Positions 25,637-35,667 of a stretch of DNA of 36,641 bases are shown one piece after another. The position numbers and the translations under genes are program-made. This DNA comes from Dechloromonas sp. GTDB taxonomy: Bacteria > Pseudomonadota > Gammaproteobacteria > Burkholderiales > Rhodocyclaceae. The notes under the pieces are model-generated. The model ran no database searches. It was not told where the DNA came from and saw only the letters and a program-made list of their open reading frames with translations. Every line of letters begins with the position of its first letter. Position 1 is the first letter of the stretch. The DNA lies in contig JAEUOD010000013.1 of assembly GCA_016791065.1 (NCBI GenBank), positions 1-36,641 on the forward strand, written 5' to 3'.

Positions 25637-26674
25637 TTGGCCGCCCCTCCCTCCTTCAGCACCACCCTGATCGCCTGGCAGAAGACCGCCGGCCGCCATG
25701 GCCTGCCCTGGCAGAACACGCGCGATCCTTACCGCATCTGGCTTTCGGAAATCATGCTGCAGCAGACGCAGGTGGCGACGGTGATTCCGTATTACCAGCG
25801 ATTCCTCGGCAGCTTTCCCGATGTCGCGGCCCTGGCGGCCGCCCCGATCGAGGCGGTAATCGCCCACTGGGCCGGCCTCGGCTACTACGCCCGGGCGCGC
25901 AACCTGCATCGCTGCGCGCAATTGGTGGTGAGCGATCACGGCGGCGCGTTCCCCTGCACGGCGGAGGAACTGGAACAACTGCCCGGCATCGGCCGTTCGA
26001 CGGCGGCGGCGGTGGCGGCTTTCGCCTTCGGCGAGCGGGCGGCGATTCTCGACGGCAACGTCAAGCGTGTACTCTGCCGGCAATTCGGGGTTGAAGGCTT
26101 CCCCGGGCAGGCGACGATTCATGACCAGCTCTGGCGACTGGCTGAAAGCCTGCTGCCCGAGGCCGATATCGAAGCCTACACGCAGGGGTTGATGGATCTC
26201 GGGGCTACCGTCTGTACGCGCACTCGGCCACGCTGCGAGGCCTGCCCACTGAGTTCCACCTGCATCGCCCGGCGCGATGATCGACAAGGGGAACTGCCGG
26301 CGAGCCGGCCTCGCGCCGCCGTGCCGGAACGAGCGGCGAGCTTCGCGCTGATCGTCGACGGCCGCCGCCTGCTGCTCGAGCGCCGACCACCCAGCGGCTT
26401 GTGGGGCGGCCTGCTGGTACCACCGGAAGGCGATGTGAAAGACACTGCCGCCCGACTTGGCCTTAATTTAGTTAGCGAGCGCACACTGCCGCCTCTAAAG
26501 CATACATTCACGCACTTTCGCCTGACCCTGAACCCGGTTCTTTGTGAGGTAACCAAGGCTTGCCAACTTAATGAGCCAGGCCTCGAGTGGGTAGAACTGG
26601 ATTTAGCGGACAAGGTCGGCGTGCCGGCGCCGATTGCCAAGCTGATCAGGCAGGTTGCCAACGCACGGGACTGA
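25637..26674 (+). CDS. mutY: A/G-specific adenine DNA glycosylase
   Basis: MutY removes adenine opposite 8-oxoguanine. Numbered from the TTG at 25637, the catalytic residues are E38 (WLSEIMLQQTQVAT) and D139 (ILDGNVKRVL) and the 4Fe-4S cysteines are 193, 200, 203 and 209, each exactly one higher than in E. coli MutY. That agreement, plus GAGG 6 nt upstream, favours this TTG over an in-frame GTG at 25607, which would add ten residues and may lie upstream of the transcription start (a TATTAT box at 25599-25604). The C-terminal half (about 225-345) is the NUDIX-like 8-oxoG-recognition domain. The 3' end overlaps that of the convergent HD-GYP gene by 29 bp. Confidence 0.93.
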   Translation: MAAPPSFSTTLIAWQKTAGRHGLPWQNTRDPYRIWLSEIMLQQTQVATVIPYYQRFLGSFPDVAALAAAPIEAVIAHWAGLGYYARARNLHRCAQLVVSDHGGAFPCTAEELEQLPGIGRSTAAAVAAFAFGERAAILDGNVKRVLCRQFGVEGFPGQATIHDQLWRLAESLLPEADIEAYTQGLMDLGATVCTRTRPRCEACPLSSTCIARRDDRQGELPASRPRAAVPERAASFALIVDGRRLLLERRPPSGLWGGLLVPPEGDVKDTAARLGLNLVSERTLPPLKHTFTHFRLTLNPVLCEVTKACQLNEPGLEWVELDLADKVGVPAPIAKLIRQVANARD

Positions 26675-27863
26675 GGCCCCAACGCTCGAAACTTTCAGCA
26701 CGGATGATCTGGCCATAGTGATTACCCACTTTACGCGCCAGGTCAACCGCCGTGGGGGTGACGTACTGCTTGCGGCCGGTGTGGTAGATGACGCGCACGA
26801 TGGGCGTCAGCAGATTATCGTGGTGCAACTCCTCGACCACGCCGAGGTGCCCGCTTTCGAGCAGGACCAGGGTACCGACCGGATAGATACCGACGGTGCG
26901 CACGAAGGCGGCGACCAGCGCCGGGTCGAACTGGGTGCCGCCCTGGTCGTAGAGCTGGCGCAGTGCATGCGAGGGCGAGATGGCCGGGCGATAGGGGCGC
27001 TCCGAGGTCATCGCGTCGTAGGTATCGACGATGGCCGCCATCCGGCCGGCCGTGGAAATTTCGTCACCGGCCATCCGGTAGGGATAGCCGCAGCCGTTGT
27101 AGCGCTCGTGGTGTTCGAGGACGACGGCAATCGAGGTTTCGGGCAGGCGTGCGGTGGCTTCGAGCACGGCCAGGCCTTCCTCGACATGGCTTTGAACGAC
27201 CGAGTATTCGGCCTGGGAGAGCATGCCCGGCTTGGTGATCAGCCGGGCGTCGATGGCCGACTGACCGATGTCCTTGACCATGGTGCCGAGCGCCAGCTTT
27301 TCGAGTTCCGGATGGGGCATGCCCTGCTGCTGGCCGAAGGCGATGATCAATGCGGCCGTGGCAACGGCATGTTCGGTGGCATAGGCTTCGGCCTGCTTGA
27401 GCCGGGCCAGTGGCGCCAGGGCATCGGGGTTGCGGACGACCGATTCGATCATCTTGCCGACCACGGGCTCCAGCCGGGCGGCATCGACTGTGCGACCGGC
27501 CCGGGCGGCCAGCATGAGGTCGGTCACCGTTCCGTTTGCCTCGCTGATCAGGCGGCTGGCCCGCCGCCTTTCCTCGCCGAGCGAGACAGTCTGCGGCACA
27601 GCCTTGAGCCGCTCGCTGAGCGTCATGAACTTGCGTTCCGAGGTAACGATGCGGGGTGCCGGCTCGGGTTTTGGCGGCAGATCGATACCCTTGCTGGTAT
27701 CGATGCTGACTTCGACGATGCCTTCCTCGCGCATGCGGGAAATCTGGGCTTCGTCGTGCACCTGGAATTTCTGCCGCCAGAAGGAGTGATCCAGCCAGTG
27801 CCGGTGCAGATCCACGACATACATGCCGGGGAGGACCTGATCGACCGGAATCTTGCGGATCAT
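26646..27863 (-). CDS. degenerate HD-GYP domain protein (DUF3391 + HD-GYP), probably not catalytic
   Basis: A 405-residue protein with an N-terminal DUF3391-type domain (MIRKIPVDQVLPGMYVVDL at the start) and a C-terminal HD-GYP domain (about 140-330). Compared position for position with its neighbour at 28444-29649, which keeps the same numbering, the metal-binding HD dyad H197-D198 is K197-D198 here (TMVKDIGQ), K201 is Q201, and HHERFDG has become HHERYNG (D256 to N256). H165, H226, HH 251-252, GYP 259-261 and D280 remain. Loss of the HD histidine should abolish or strongly alter cyclic-di-GMP hydrolysis. It may be a sensor or a regulatory partner. The frame is open upstream to 28253, but the ATG at 27863 matches the paralogue start. 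Confidence 0.88.
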   Translation of the reverse strand: MIRKIPVDQVLPGMYVVDLHRHWLDHSFWRQKFQVHDEAQISRMREEGIVEVSIDTSKGIDLPPKPEPAPRIVTSERKFMTLSERLKAVPQTVSLGEERRRASRLISEANGTVTDLMLAARAGRTVDAARLEPVVGKMIESVVRNPDALAPLARLKQAEAYATEHAVATAALIIAFGQQQGMPHPELEKLALGTMVKDIGQSAIDARLITKPGMLSQAEYSVVQSHVEEGLAVLEATARLPETSIAVVLEHHERYNGCGYPYRMAGDEISTAGRMAAIVDTYDAMTSERPYRPAISPSHALRQLYDQGGTQFDPALVAAFVRTVGIYPVGTLVLLESGHLGVVEELHHDNLLTPIVRVIYHTGRKQYVTPTAVDLARKVGNHYGQIIRAESFERWGLSPVRWQPA

Positions 27864-27874
27864 GGCGGCCGTGC

Positions 27875-28480
27875 CTACTTGTCTTTCCCGGATTCGGCCG
27901 CGCGCTTCTCGGCCTTGGCTTTCTGGGCAGCGACCTTGGCCTCGTGCTCCTCGACCTTCTTTCGGTGCTTTTCGGCTTCGGCTGCCTTGCGCTTGGCACC
28001 CTCCGCAGCCTTGCGCTCCTTGTCGGCCAGGGTGGCGGCTTCCTTTTCCTCGGCCGCCTGGCGCTCGGCGGCGGTCTCCACCTTGCGCTGCTCCAGCTCC
28101 GCCGACTTTTCCGGCGCGGCCTCGGCCCGCCGCTTGTCCTTGTCGGCCAACTGTTCCTTCTTGACCTGGCGTTCGATTGCCTTGCCTTCGTTTTCGAGAC
28201 GCCGGATTTCGCGGGTTGCCGCAATGTGCTCGTCGCGCGCATCGCTGCGGCAACTATTCACGAAGATGCGCTCGTAGCACGCCTTGTCCTTCTGCTTGAG
28301 CAGATTGTCGGCCGCCTTTTCGCGCTCGCGCGCCTCGGCCAGCATGGCGGCGGACTTGTCCAGGCGCTGCTGCCAGTCAGCCTGCTGCTCCGGGCTCGGC
28401 CCGCTTTCTTCGGCCAGCGCACCACCGGCCAGCAGACAGAGGATCAGGCCGGCAGCCAGTGATAGGGATCGATATTCCAT
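27875..28480 (-). CDS. secreted/periplasmic charged coiled-coil protein
   Basis: A 201-residue protein with a clear signal peptide (hydrophobic 7-20, likely cut after ALA at 21-23). After a short acidic start, residues 38-65 are helical; two cysteines (C68 and C77 in ACYERIFVNSC) could form a disulfide. From 80 to the end the chain is almost only Glu, Lys, Ala, Arg and Gln, predicted as one long coiled coil (KAAEGAKRKAAEAEKHRKK region near 157-175). Similar proteins with a conserved Cys pair followed by a Lys/Glu-rich tail occur in betaproteobacteria without known function. It overlaps the upstream HD-GYP gene by 37 nt and ends 11 nt before the second, so the three are one transcript. Confidence 0.82.
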   Translation of the reverse strand: MEYRSLSLAAGLILCLLAGGALAEESGPSPEQQADWQQRLDKSAAMLAEAREREKAADNLLKQKDKACYERIFVNSCRSDARDEHIAATREIRRLENEGKAIERQVKKEQLADKDKRRAEAAPEKSAELEQRKVETAAERQAAEEKEAATLADKERKAAEGAKRKAAEAEKHRKKVEEHEAKVAAQKAKAEKRAAESGKDK

Positions 28481-29649
28481 TTCTCGTAATTCTCGAAGCT
28501 GGCGATGCGGTCCTGCACCTTGGCAAGATCGACAATCTCCGGCGGGATGTAGTGGCGCTGGCCACCGTGGTAGAAGACCCGGACGACCGGTTCGAGCAGG
28601 TTGCCCTCGTTCTGCTCGATGACGACGCCGAGACGCTTGCTGTCGAGCTGAACCAGGGTGCCGGTCGGGTAGATACCAATGGCGCGGATGAAGGCCTGTA
28701 CCAGCTTGGGGTCGAAGTGGTGCTCACTCCATTCGAGCAGTTTCTTGAGCGCCTGGGTCGGCGACATGCCCTTGTGGTAGACGCGTTCGGAGGAGATCGC
28801 ATCGTACACATCGACGATCGCGGCCATCTGCCCGTAGAGCGAAATCTTCTCGCCGGCCAGCTTGCGCGGGTAGCCAGTACCGTCGAAGCGTTCATGATGC
28901 TGGCCGGTGACTTCCAGCGCGATCTTGCTGATGCCCGGCGTCGCCTGCAACAGCACGACGCCCTGGGCGACGTGGCCCTGCATGCGGGCGAATTCGTCGT
29001 CGGTGAGCTTGGCCGGCTTGTTGAGGATGCTGTCGGGAATTTTCGCTTTACCGACGTCGTGCAGCAGCCCGCCGATGGCGATTTCCTTGATCACCTCACG
29101 GGAGAGTTTCATGCCGCGGCCGAAAGCGACGAGCAGGGCGCAGACGCTGACCGAATGCTCGAAGGTGTAATCATCGTGGTTCTTCAGGCGGGCCAGCGGC
29201 AGCAGGGCATCCTGGTTGCGGAAGATGGAATCGACCATCCCCTCGACCAAGGGCTCGACACGCTCGACCTGTATCTGCTGGCCGAGACGGATGTCATCCA
29301 TCATGTTGCGGACGATCTTGTTGGCTTCGCCGTGCAGACGGCGGGCACGCGCCACTTCGTCCTTGAGCGCGGCGGTGACCGGCTTTTCCGGTTGCTTGGC
29401 AGCAATTTCCTGCAGCCGTCGGTCGAGATCGGCGCTGACCTCCTGCTGGGTACGCGCTTCCCAGACATCCGCCCCCTTCAGAGTATCGATATAGACCTCG
29501 CGAATGCCGAGGTCGTAAATCTTCTCCACCGTGGCCTGGTCGCGCACATGGAAAGCGTTGGAAATGAAGGGATGATCCAGCCAGCCACAATTGAGATCGT
29601 GGATATACATCCCCGGCTTGAGCTGGTCGGTGCGAATCTGCTTGATCAT
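28444..29649 (-). CDS. HD-GYP cyclic-di-GMP phosphodiesterase (DUF3391 + HD-GYP), intact motifs
   Basis: A 401-residue protein with an N-terminal DUF3391-type domain (1-65), a helical linker and an HD-GYP domain (about 140-330). All metal and substrate residues are present: H165, H197-D198 in LLHDVGK, K201, H226, HH 251-252, D256 in HHERFDGTGYP, GYP 259-261 and D280. HD-GYP enzymes hydrolyse c-di-GMP to pGpG/GMP in the cytosol. No receiver domain is fused, so control is by the N-terminal domain or by expression. It leads a three-gene minus-strand unit with the coiled-coil protein and a degenerate paralogue. A TAGAAT -10-like box (29682-29677) lies upstream; no clear -35. Confidence 0.93.
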   Translation of the reverse strand: MIKQIRTDQLKPGMYIHDLNCGWLDHPFISNAFHVRDQATVEKIYDLGIREVYIDTLKGADVWEARTQQEVSADLDRRLQEIAAKQPEKPVTAALKDEVARARRLHGEANKIVRNMMDDIRLGQQIQVERVEPLVEGMVDSIFRNQDALLPLARLKNHDDYTFEHSVSVCALLVAFGRGMKLSREVIKEIAIGGLLHDVGKAKIPDSILNKPAKLTDDEFARMQGHVAQGVVLLQATPGISKIALEVTGQHHERFDGTGYPRKLAGEKISLYGQMAAIVDVYDAISSERVYHKGMSPTQALKKLLEWSEHHFDPKLVQAFIRAIGIYPTGTLVQLDSKRLGVVIEQNEGNLLEPVVRVFYHGGQRHYIPPEIVDLAKVQDRIASFENYEKWNIDPYHWLPA

Positions 29650-29697
29650 GGCGGCTACGCGTGGCGGATACGCCCGATTCTAGCGCATCGCTGCCGC

Positions 29698-29703
29698 TAT
29701 AAT
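29698..29703 (+). promoter_or_regulatory. consensus -10 box just upstream of the ABC-F gene
   Basis: TATAAT at 29698-29703, only 10 nt before the ATG at 29714; the -35 region (about 29675-29680) is weak. The transcript would begin near 29710, leaving a leader of about 4 nt and no Shine-Dalgarno. Confidence 0.5.
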
Positions 29704-29713
29704 TCGCCTCCTC

Positions 29714-31621
<1,908 letters not shown>

Positions 31622-31662
31622 ACGCCCCCCGACAGAAGCGCCTATCCGCGCCATCAGCCGTC

Positions 31663-31668
31663 TATAAT
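31663..31668 (+). promoter_or_regulatory. -10 box upstream of the PhnD-like gene
   Basis: A perfect TATAAT at 31663-31668, 33 nt before the ATG at 31702. The -35 region near 31640-31645 is poor. GGGGGA at 31688-31693 provides the ribosome site. Confidence 0.45.
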
Positions 31669-31701
31669 CAAAAGAGGGACTGAATCTGGGGGAACATCCG
31701 G

Positions 31702-32562
31702 ATGCGGATGGGAAAAATTCTGTTGTTGTGCTGCTGCCTCCTGCTGGGTGGAGTCGGCAATCTCTTGGCGAATGAGGGCAAGCCAGCCGCCAAGCCGCTG
31801 ACCGTCGGCCTGATGCCCTATCTGAGCACGCGCACCCTGCTCGCCAACTACCAGCCGATCGCAGTCGCGCTCGAACAATCGCTGAAGCAGCCCGTGCTGC
31901 TGCTCACCGCACCGGATTTCGACACGTTCGTCCGGCGCGTCTTCGACGGCGAATACGATATCGTGCTGCTCGCGCCCCACTATGCCCGGCTGGCCACCAA
32001 GGAATACGGCTACAACGCCTTGCTACTGCACAAGGCACCGATCCGCGGCGTGCTGATTTCGGGCCGCAACGCACCGCTCAAGAGTTTCGACGATCTGCGT
32101 GGCCAGATCATCTCGGTCGTCGACCGCAGCGCCCTGATCGCCGTGGCCGGCGTGCTCACCCTGGCCGATGCGGGCCTCCGGGAAGGTAGCGACTATCGCT
32201 TCGTGGAATCGGTGTCGCATTCGAGCGCCCTGCACAATACGATCTCGGGGCGATCGCGGGCGGCACTCGTGTCCTATTCGACGCTGATTCTGGCGCCCGA
32301 GGAATTGCAACGCGAAGCCGTCGTCTGGCGCGAGATCGCCACCGTTCCCGGCCAGTTCTACATCGCCCACAATCGCGTGCCGGCAGCCCGCCAGCAGGTG
32401 GTGAAAGCTGCCCTGCTCGCCTTCGAGAAGACCGCGGAAGGGCAACGTTTCTTCGAGAAGACCAGCCATGGGGGCTTCCGCGAACCGAGCAATGAGGATT
32501 ACGCCCTGCTCGACCGCCTGCTGCCCGAAACCCGCCGCCATCTGGGCAATATCGCACGCTGA
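31702..32562 (+). CDS. PhnD/SsuA-type periplasmic substrate-binding protein
   Basis: A 286-residue secreted binding protein. The signal peptide is residues 1-23 (hydrophobic core LLLCCCLLLGG, cut near LLA). The mature part begins with the family pattern LTVGLMPYLSTRTLL (33-47), contains GEYDIVLLAPHYA (about 83-95) and the second-lobe start LKSFDDLRGQIISVVD. PhnD-like proteins bind phosphonates or other anions for ABC uptake, but no permease or ATPase gene is here. Instead the stop codon overlaps the ATG of a membrane GGDEF/EAL protein by one base, suggesting that it delivers a ligand signal to that protein. The ligand is unknown. Confidence 0.9.
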   Translation: MRMGKILLLCCCLLLGGVGNLLANEGKPAAKPLTVGLMPYLSTRTLLANYQPIAVALEQSLKQPVLLLTAPDFDTFVRRVFDGEYDIVLLAPHYARLATKEYGYNALLLHKAPIRGVLISGRNAPLKSFDDLRGQIISVVDRSALIAVAGVLTLADAGLREGSDYRFVESVSHSSALHNTISGRSRAALVSYSTLILAPEELQREAVVWREIATVPGQFYIAHNRVPAARQQVVKAALLAFEKTAEGQRFFEKTSHGGFREPSNEDYALLDRLLPETRRHLGNIAR

Positions 32563-34910
32563 TGCCAATGCCCCTCCTGCGCTCGCTGCGCAGCCGCCTG
32601 ATTACACTGACCGTCATCGTCGAGGTGGTGATGATTTCGGCGATCGTCTGGAACAGCCAGCGCGTCGCCGAGGAACATATGGTCCGCCAGTTCGAGCTGC
32701 GCCGCGCCGAGATCAGCCTCCTGCTACAGGCGGCACTGGCCCCGGCGATGGCCCAGCGCGACTACGCAGCCGTCAGTGAAACCCTGCAGAGCGCCCAGAA
32801 GCTCCAGGGCATCGACTATCTGGTGATGTTCGACGAAGCCGGACAGCGAATCGCCTCCGCCCAAAGCTTCGCCGACGGAGCCCTGCCGGAGGCGCTCGAT
32901 TTTCGCGTCGCCATCGTTATCGAGCAGCGCAAGTATGGTGAGTTGCAGGTCGGCATCGACCGGCGTTTTCTGCTCGAAGCCCGTCGCGAGATTTTCTCGC
33001 AGAACCTGATGCTGGCGATTGCCGGCATTCTTGCCTCCTCGCTGGCGCTCGGCGCTATCGCCCTCTGGTTGACCAAGCGTCTCGGGCGGCTGGCCGAGGC
33101 CAGCCACGACCTTGCCGTCGGCAAGGCATTCCGCGCCCTGCCGGGTAGCGGCAACGACGACATCGGCCAGGTGATCGCCGCTTTCAACGCCATGGCCATG
33201 GCGCTCGAGCGTCGTCTCGACGACCTGCGCTCGGCCGAGGCCCAACAACGGGCGCTGGCCCAAACCATCGATGCCGAACGCTCGCGGCTCGATGCTCTGC
33301 TGGCCACGATGCAGCTGGGCCTGGTTTTTGTCGACCAGGACGAACACATCTCCTACCTCAACCCCGCTTTCGCCAGCCTTTGGCCGGTAACGCTCGACAT
33401 CCAGCCATCGGCAATATCGTTGCCCGAACTCCGGCAACGGCTGGCAGTCAGTCTGGTCGAGGCCAGCCGCGACGAACTGTTCGACGACCATGGCACACTG
33501 GTCGAACTGAATCTCCAGGAAGGACGGATCGTCACCCAGCACAGTATCCCGGTGACCAGCCGCGGCGGCGCCGAACTGGGCCGCCTCTGGATCTTCGAAG
33601 ACGTCACCGGCGAGCATCAGATCGCCGAACGGCTGATCTACATGGCCGAACGCGACTCGCTGACCGGCCTGGCCAACCGCGCCCGCTTCTCGGCCGAACT
33701 CGACCGCCTGCTCGCCCGCTACCAGCGCGATCCGGGGCTGCGCGCCGCCCTGCTCTACTTCGACCTCGACGAGTTCAAGACGGTCAACGACAACTTCGGC
33801 CATCGGGCCGGTGACAACGTCCTGGTCTGCACCGCCAACGCCGTCGGCAACCTGATCCGCAGTGGCGAATCCTTCGCCCGCCTGGGCGGTGACGAGTTCG
33901 CCATCATCGCCCCCGGCGTCGATCTGTCCGGCGCGCAAGCCATGGCCGAGCGCGTACTGAAAGCCCTGACCGGACTGAGCTTCGAATTCGACGGCAAGCG
34001 GGTCAGCCTCACCGTCAGCATCGGCATCGCGCTGCTGCCGGATCATGCCGACAATGCCGAGGAACTCGTCTCGCGCGCCGACGCCGCGATGTACCAGGCC
34101 AAGCGAGGTGGCAAGAACTGCTGGCGGATCTATCGGCCGGATCTCGACGATTCCGGGCACATGCTCAGCCAGTTGGGCTGGAACGAGAAAATCCAGGCCG
34201 CCCTGGAGCAGGACCGCCTGGTGCTGCACTTCCAGGGGGTGCATGCGATTGGCACGCGCGCCATCAGCCATTACGAAGCTCTGGTCCGCATGGTCGATCC
34301 AGACAATCCAGGCGAACTGCTGTTGCCGGGCAGTTTCATCCCGGCCGCGGAGCGGACCGGCCGCATTGTCGACATCGACCGCTGGGTGCTGGGCGCCGCC
34401 ATCCGCAAGCTGGCCGCATCACCGGAACTGCCCGGCCTGGCCGTGAACATTTCGGCACGCTCCTTCGACGACCCCGCGCTGGCTGGCGTGATCAGCGGCC
34501 TGCTCGCGGCATCGGGGGTCGCGCCGCGGCGCCTGATCATCGAACTGACCGAAACGGCGGCGCTCGCCAATATTCGGGATTCCGGCCGTTTCATCAGCGA
34601 CATCCAGAAACTGGGCTGCACCGTCTGCCTCGACGACTTCGGCGTCGGCTTTTCTTCCTTCGCCTATCTCAAGCAGTTGTCGGCCGACGTGCTGAAGATC
34701 GACGGCATGTTCATCCGCAATCTCTGCAACGACCACCAGGACCAGGTTTTCGTCCGCGCCATCGTCGAGGTGGCGCGTGGCATGGGCAAGAAGACAGTTG
34801 CCGAATTCGTCGGCGATGCAGCCACCCTGGCCTTGCTTGGCGAACTCGGCGTCGATTATGCGCAGGGCTACTACCTTTCCTTGCCGATCGGCGAAATTCA
34901 GGCTCCCTGA
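32562..34910 (+). CDS. membrane HAMP-PAS-GGDEF-EAL protein (cyclic-di-GMP synthesis/breakdown)
   Basis: A 782-residue inner-membrane protein. TM1 is about 12-30, a periplasmic sensor of about 115 residues follows (31-147), then TM2 148-170, HAMP about 171-225, a PAS-like domain 240-350, GGDEF 360-525 and EAL 540-775. The cyclase motif RLGGDEF (440-446) is intact; its inhibitory site is RSGE (433-436), RxxE rather than RxxD. The EAL side is also complete: YEAL (571-574), NISARSF, ELTETA, CLDDFG, KIDG, VAEFV and AQGYY, so both activities are possible. It is coupled to a PhnD-like binding protein and probably responds to its ligand state. Which activity dominates cannot be told. Confidence 0.94.
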   Translation: MPMPLLRSLRSRLITLTVIVEVVMISAIVWNSQRVAEEHMVRQFELRRAEISLLLQAALAPAMAQRDYAAVSETLQSAQKLQGIDYLVMFDEAGQRIASAQSFADGALPEALDFRVAIVIEQRKYGELQVGIDRRFLLEARREIFSQNLMLAIAGILASSLALGAIALWLTKRLGRLAEASHDLAVGKAFRALPGSGNDDIGQVIAAFNAMAMALERRLDDLRSAEAQQRALAQTIDAERSRLDALLATMQLGLVFVDQDEHISYLNPAFASLWPVTLDIQPSAISLPELRQRLAVSLVEASRDELFDDHGTLVELNLQEGRIVTQHSIPVTSRGGAELGRLWIFEDVTGEHQIAERLIYMAERDSLTGLANRARFSAELDRLLARYQRDPGLRAALLYFDLDEFKTVNDNFGHRAGDNVLVCTANAVGNLIRSGESFARLGGDEFAIIAPGVDLSGAQAMAERVLKALTGLSFEFDGKRVSLTVSIGIALLPDHADNAEELVSRADAAMYQAKRGGKNCWRIYRPDLDDSGHMLSQLGWNEKIQAALEQDRLVLHFQGVHAIGTRAISHYEALVRMVDPDNPGELLLPGSFIPAAERTGRIVDIDRWVLGAAIRKLAASPELPGLAVNISARSFDDPALAGVISGLLAASGVAPRRLIIELTETAALANIRDSGRFISDIQKLGCTVCLDDFGVGFSSFAYLKQLSADVLKIDGMFIRNLCNDHQDQVFVRAIVEVARGMGKKTVAEFVGDAATLALLGELGVDYAQGYYLSLPIGEIQAP

Positions 34911-34952
34911 TCGGGTAAAATCGCCATTTTTGGCCGCCGCAGGGAGTTCATC

Positions 34953-35561
34953 GTGCAAATCGTCTGTCTCGACCTCGAAGGGGTCCTCGTTCCCGAAATC
35001 TGGATTGAATTCTCCAAGCGCACGGGCATTCCCGAGCTGATGCGTACGACGCGCGACGAGCCGGATTACGACAAGCTGATGACCTACCGCCTGAACATCC
35101 TGCGCGAGCACAAGCTCGGCCTGCTGGACATCCAGAAGGTAATCGCCGAAATGGGCCCGATGCAGGGTGCCCGCGCCTTCCTCGACAAGCTGCGCGAGGA
35201 TTACCAGGTCGTCATCCTCTCCGACACCTTCTACGAGTTCGCCCATCCGCTGATGCGCCAGCTCGGCTGGCCGACGCTGTTCTGTCACTCGCTGGAAGAC
35301 GACGCCGAAGGCATGCTGGTCGACTACCACCTGCGCATGCCCGACCAGAAGCGCGAAGCCGTCAAGCGCTTCAAGGAACTGAACTTCAAGATCGTTGCCG
35401 CCGGTGACAGCTACAACGACACCGCGATGCTCGGCGAAGCCCACGGCGGCATCCTGTTCCACCCGCCCGAGAATGTCATCCGCGAATTCCCGCAATTCCC
35501 GGTCGTCTACAACTACGACGACCTGCGCACGGAAATCGACAAGGCTTTCGCCAAGGCCTGA
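34953..35561 (+). CDS. thrH: bifunctional phosphoserine phosphatase / homoserine phosphotransferase
   Basis: A 202-residue HAD-superfamily enzyme of the ThrH type. HAD motif I reads CLDLEG (nucleophile D7, with E9 where classic phosphatases have Asp), motif II is LSDT (S90, D91), K133 is motif III and GDSYND (151-156) is motif IV. ThrH dephosphorylates phosphoserine and can pass the phosphate to homoserine, bypassing thrB (family knowledge). It starts with GTG at 34953, AGGGAG 8 nt upstream; a TAAAAT box at 34915-34920 may be part of its promoter. The stop codon sits in the loop of an AAGGCC-TGA-GGCCTT palindrome. Confidence 0.95.
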   Translation: MQIVCLDLEGVLVPEIWIEFSKRTGIPELMRTTRDEPDYDKLMTYRLNILREHKLGLLDIQKVIAEMGPMQGARAFLDKLREDYQVVILSDTFYEFAHPLMRQLGWPTLFCHSLEDDAEGMLVDYHLRMPDQKREAVKRFKELNFKIVAAGDSYNDTAMLGEAHGGILFHPPENVIREFPQFPVVYNYDDLRTEIDKAFAKA

Positions 35562-35629
35562 GGCCTTCGGCCCAAGCCTTGCGGCGAATGATTGGCCCCG
35601 CTCACTTCGTTCGCCGCCCCCCAAGGGGG
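35553..35629. terminator. cluster of three GC-rich palindromes, likely terminator or repeated intergenic element
   Basis: AAGGCC (35553-35558) / GGCCTT (35562-35567) flanks the thrH stop codon. GCGGCGAA (35581-35588) pairs with TTCGCCGC (35610-35617). CCCCC (35618-35622) pairs with GGGGG (35625-35629) around AA. The TTCGTTCGCCGCC followed by a CCCCC-AA-GGGGG hairpin resembles short dispersed intergenic elements common in betaproteobacterial genomes. Copy number cannot be seen in this window. The remainder of the thrH-purU gap to 35667 shows nothing else. Confidence 0.55.
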
Positions 35630-35667
35630 CTCCGTCTCACTCTCTAAACTTGGTTGTTCCTAGCGCC

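Noticed and set aside
26646-28253. Long N-terminal extension of the degenerate HD-GYP protein
   Set aside because: The extra sequence is the coiled-coil gene read in another frame; the ATG at 27863 gives a start that matches the paralogue residue for residue.
31702-32562. Phosphonate ABC uptake system
   Set aside because: Only the binding protein is present; the next gene is a c-di-GMP protein and no permease or ATPase gene is adjacent. The ABC-F gene upstream is a ribosome factor, not a transporter ATPase.
32724-34271. Minus-strand open frame of 515 codons opposite the GGDEF-EAL gene
   Set aside because: Composition typical of an antisense shadow; the plus strand has intact GGDEF and EAL motifs.
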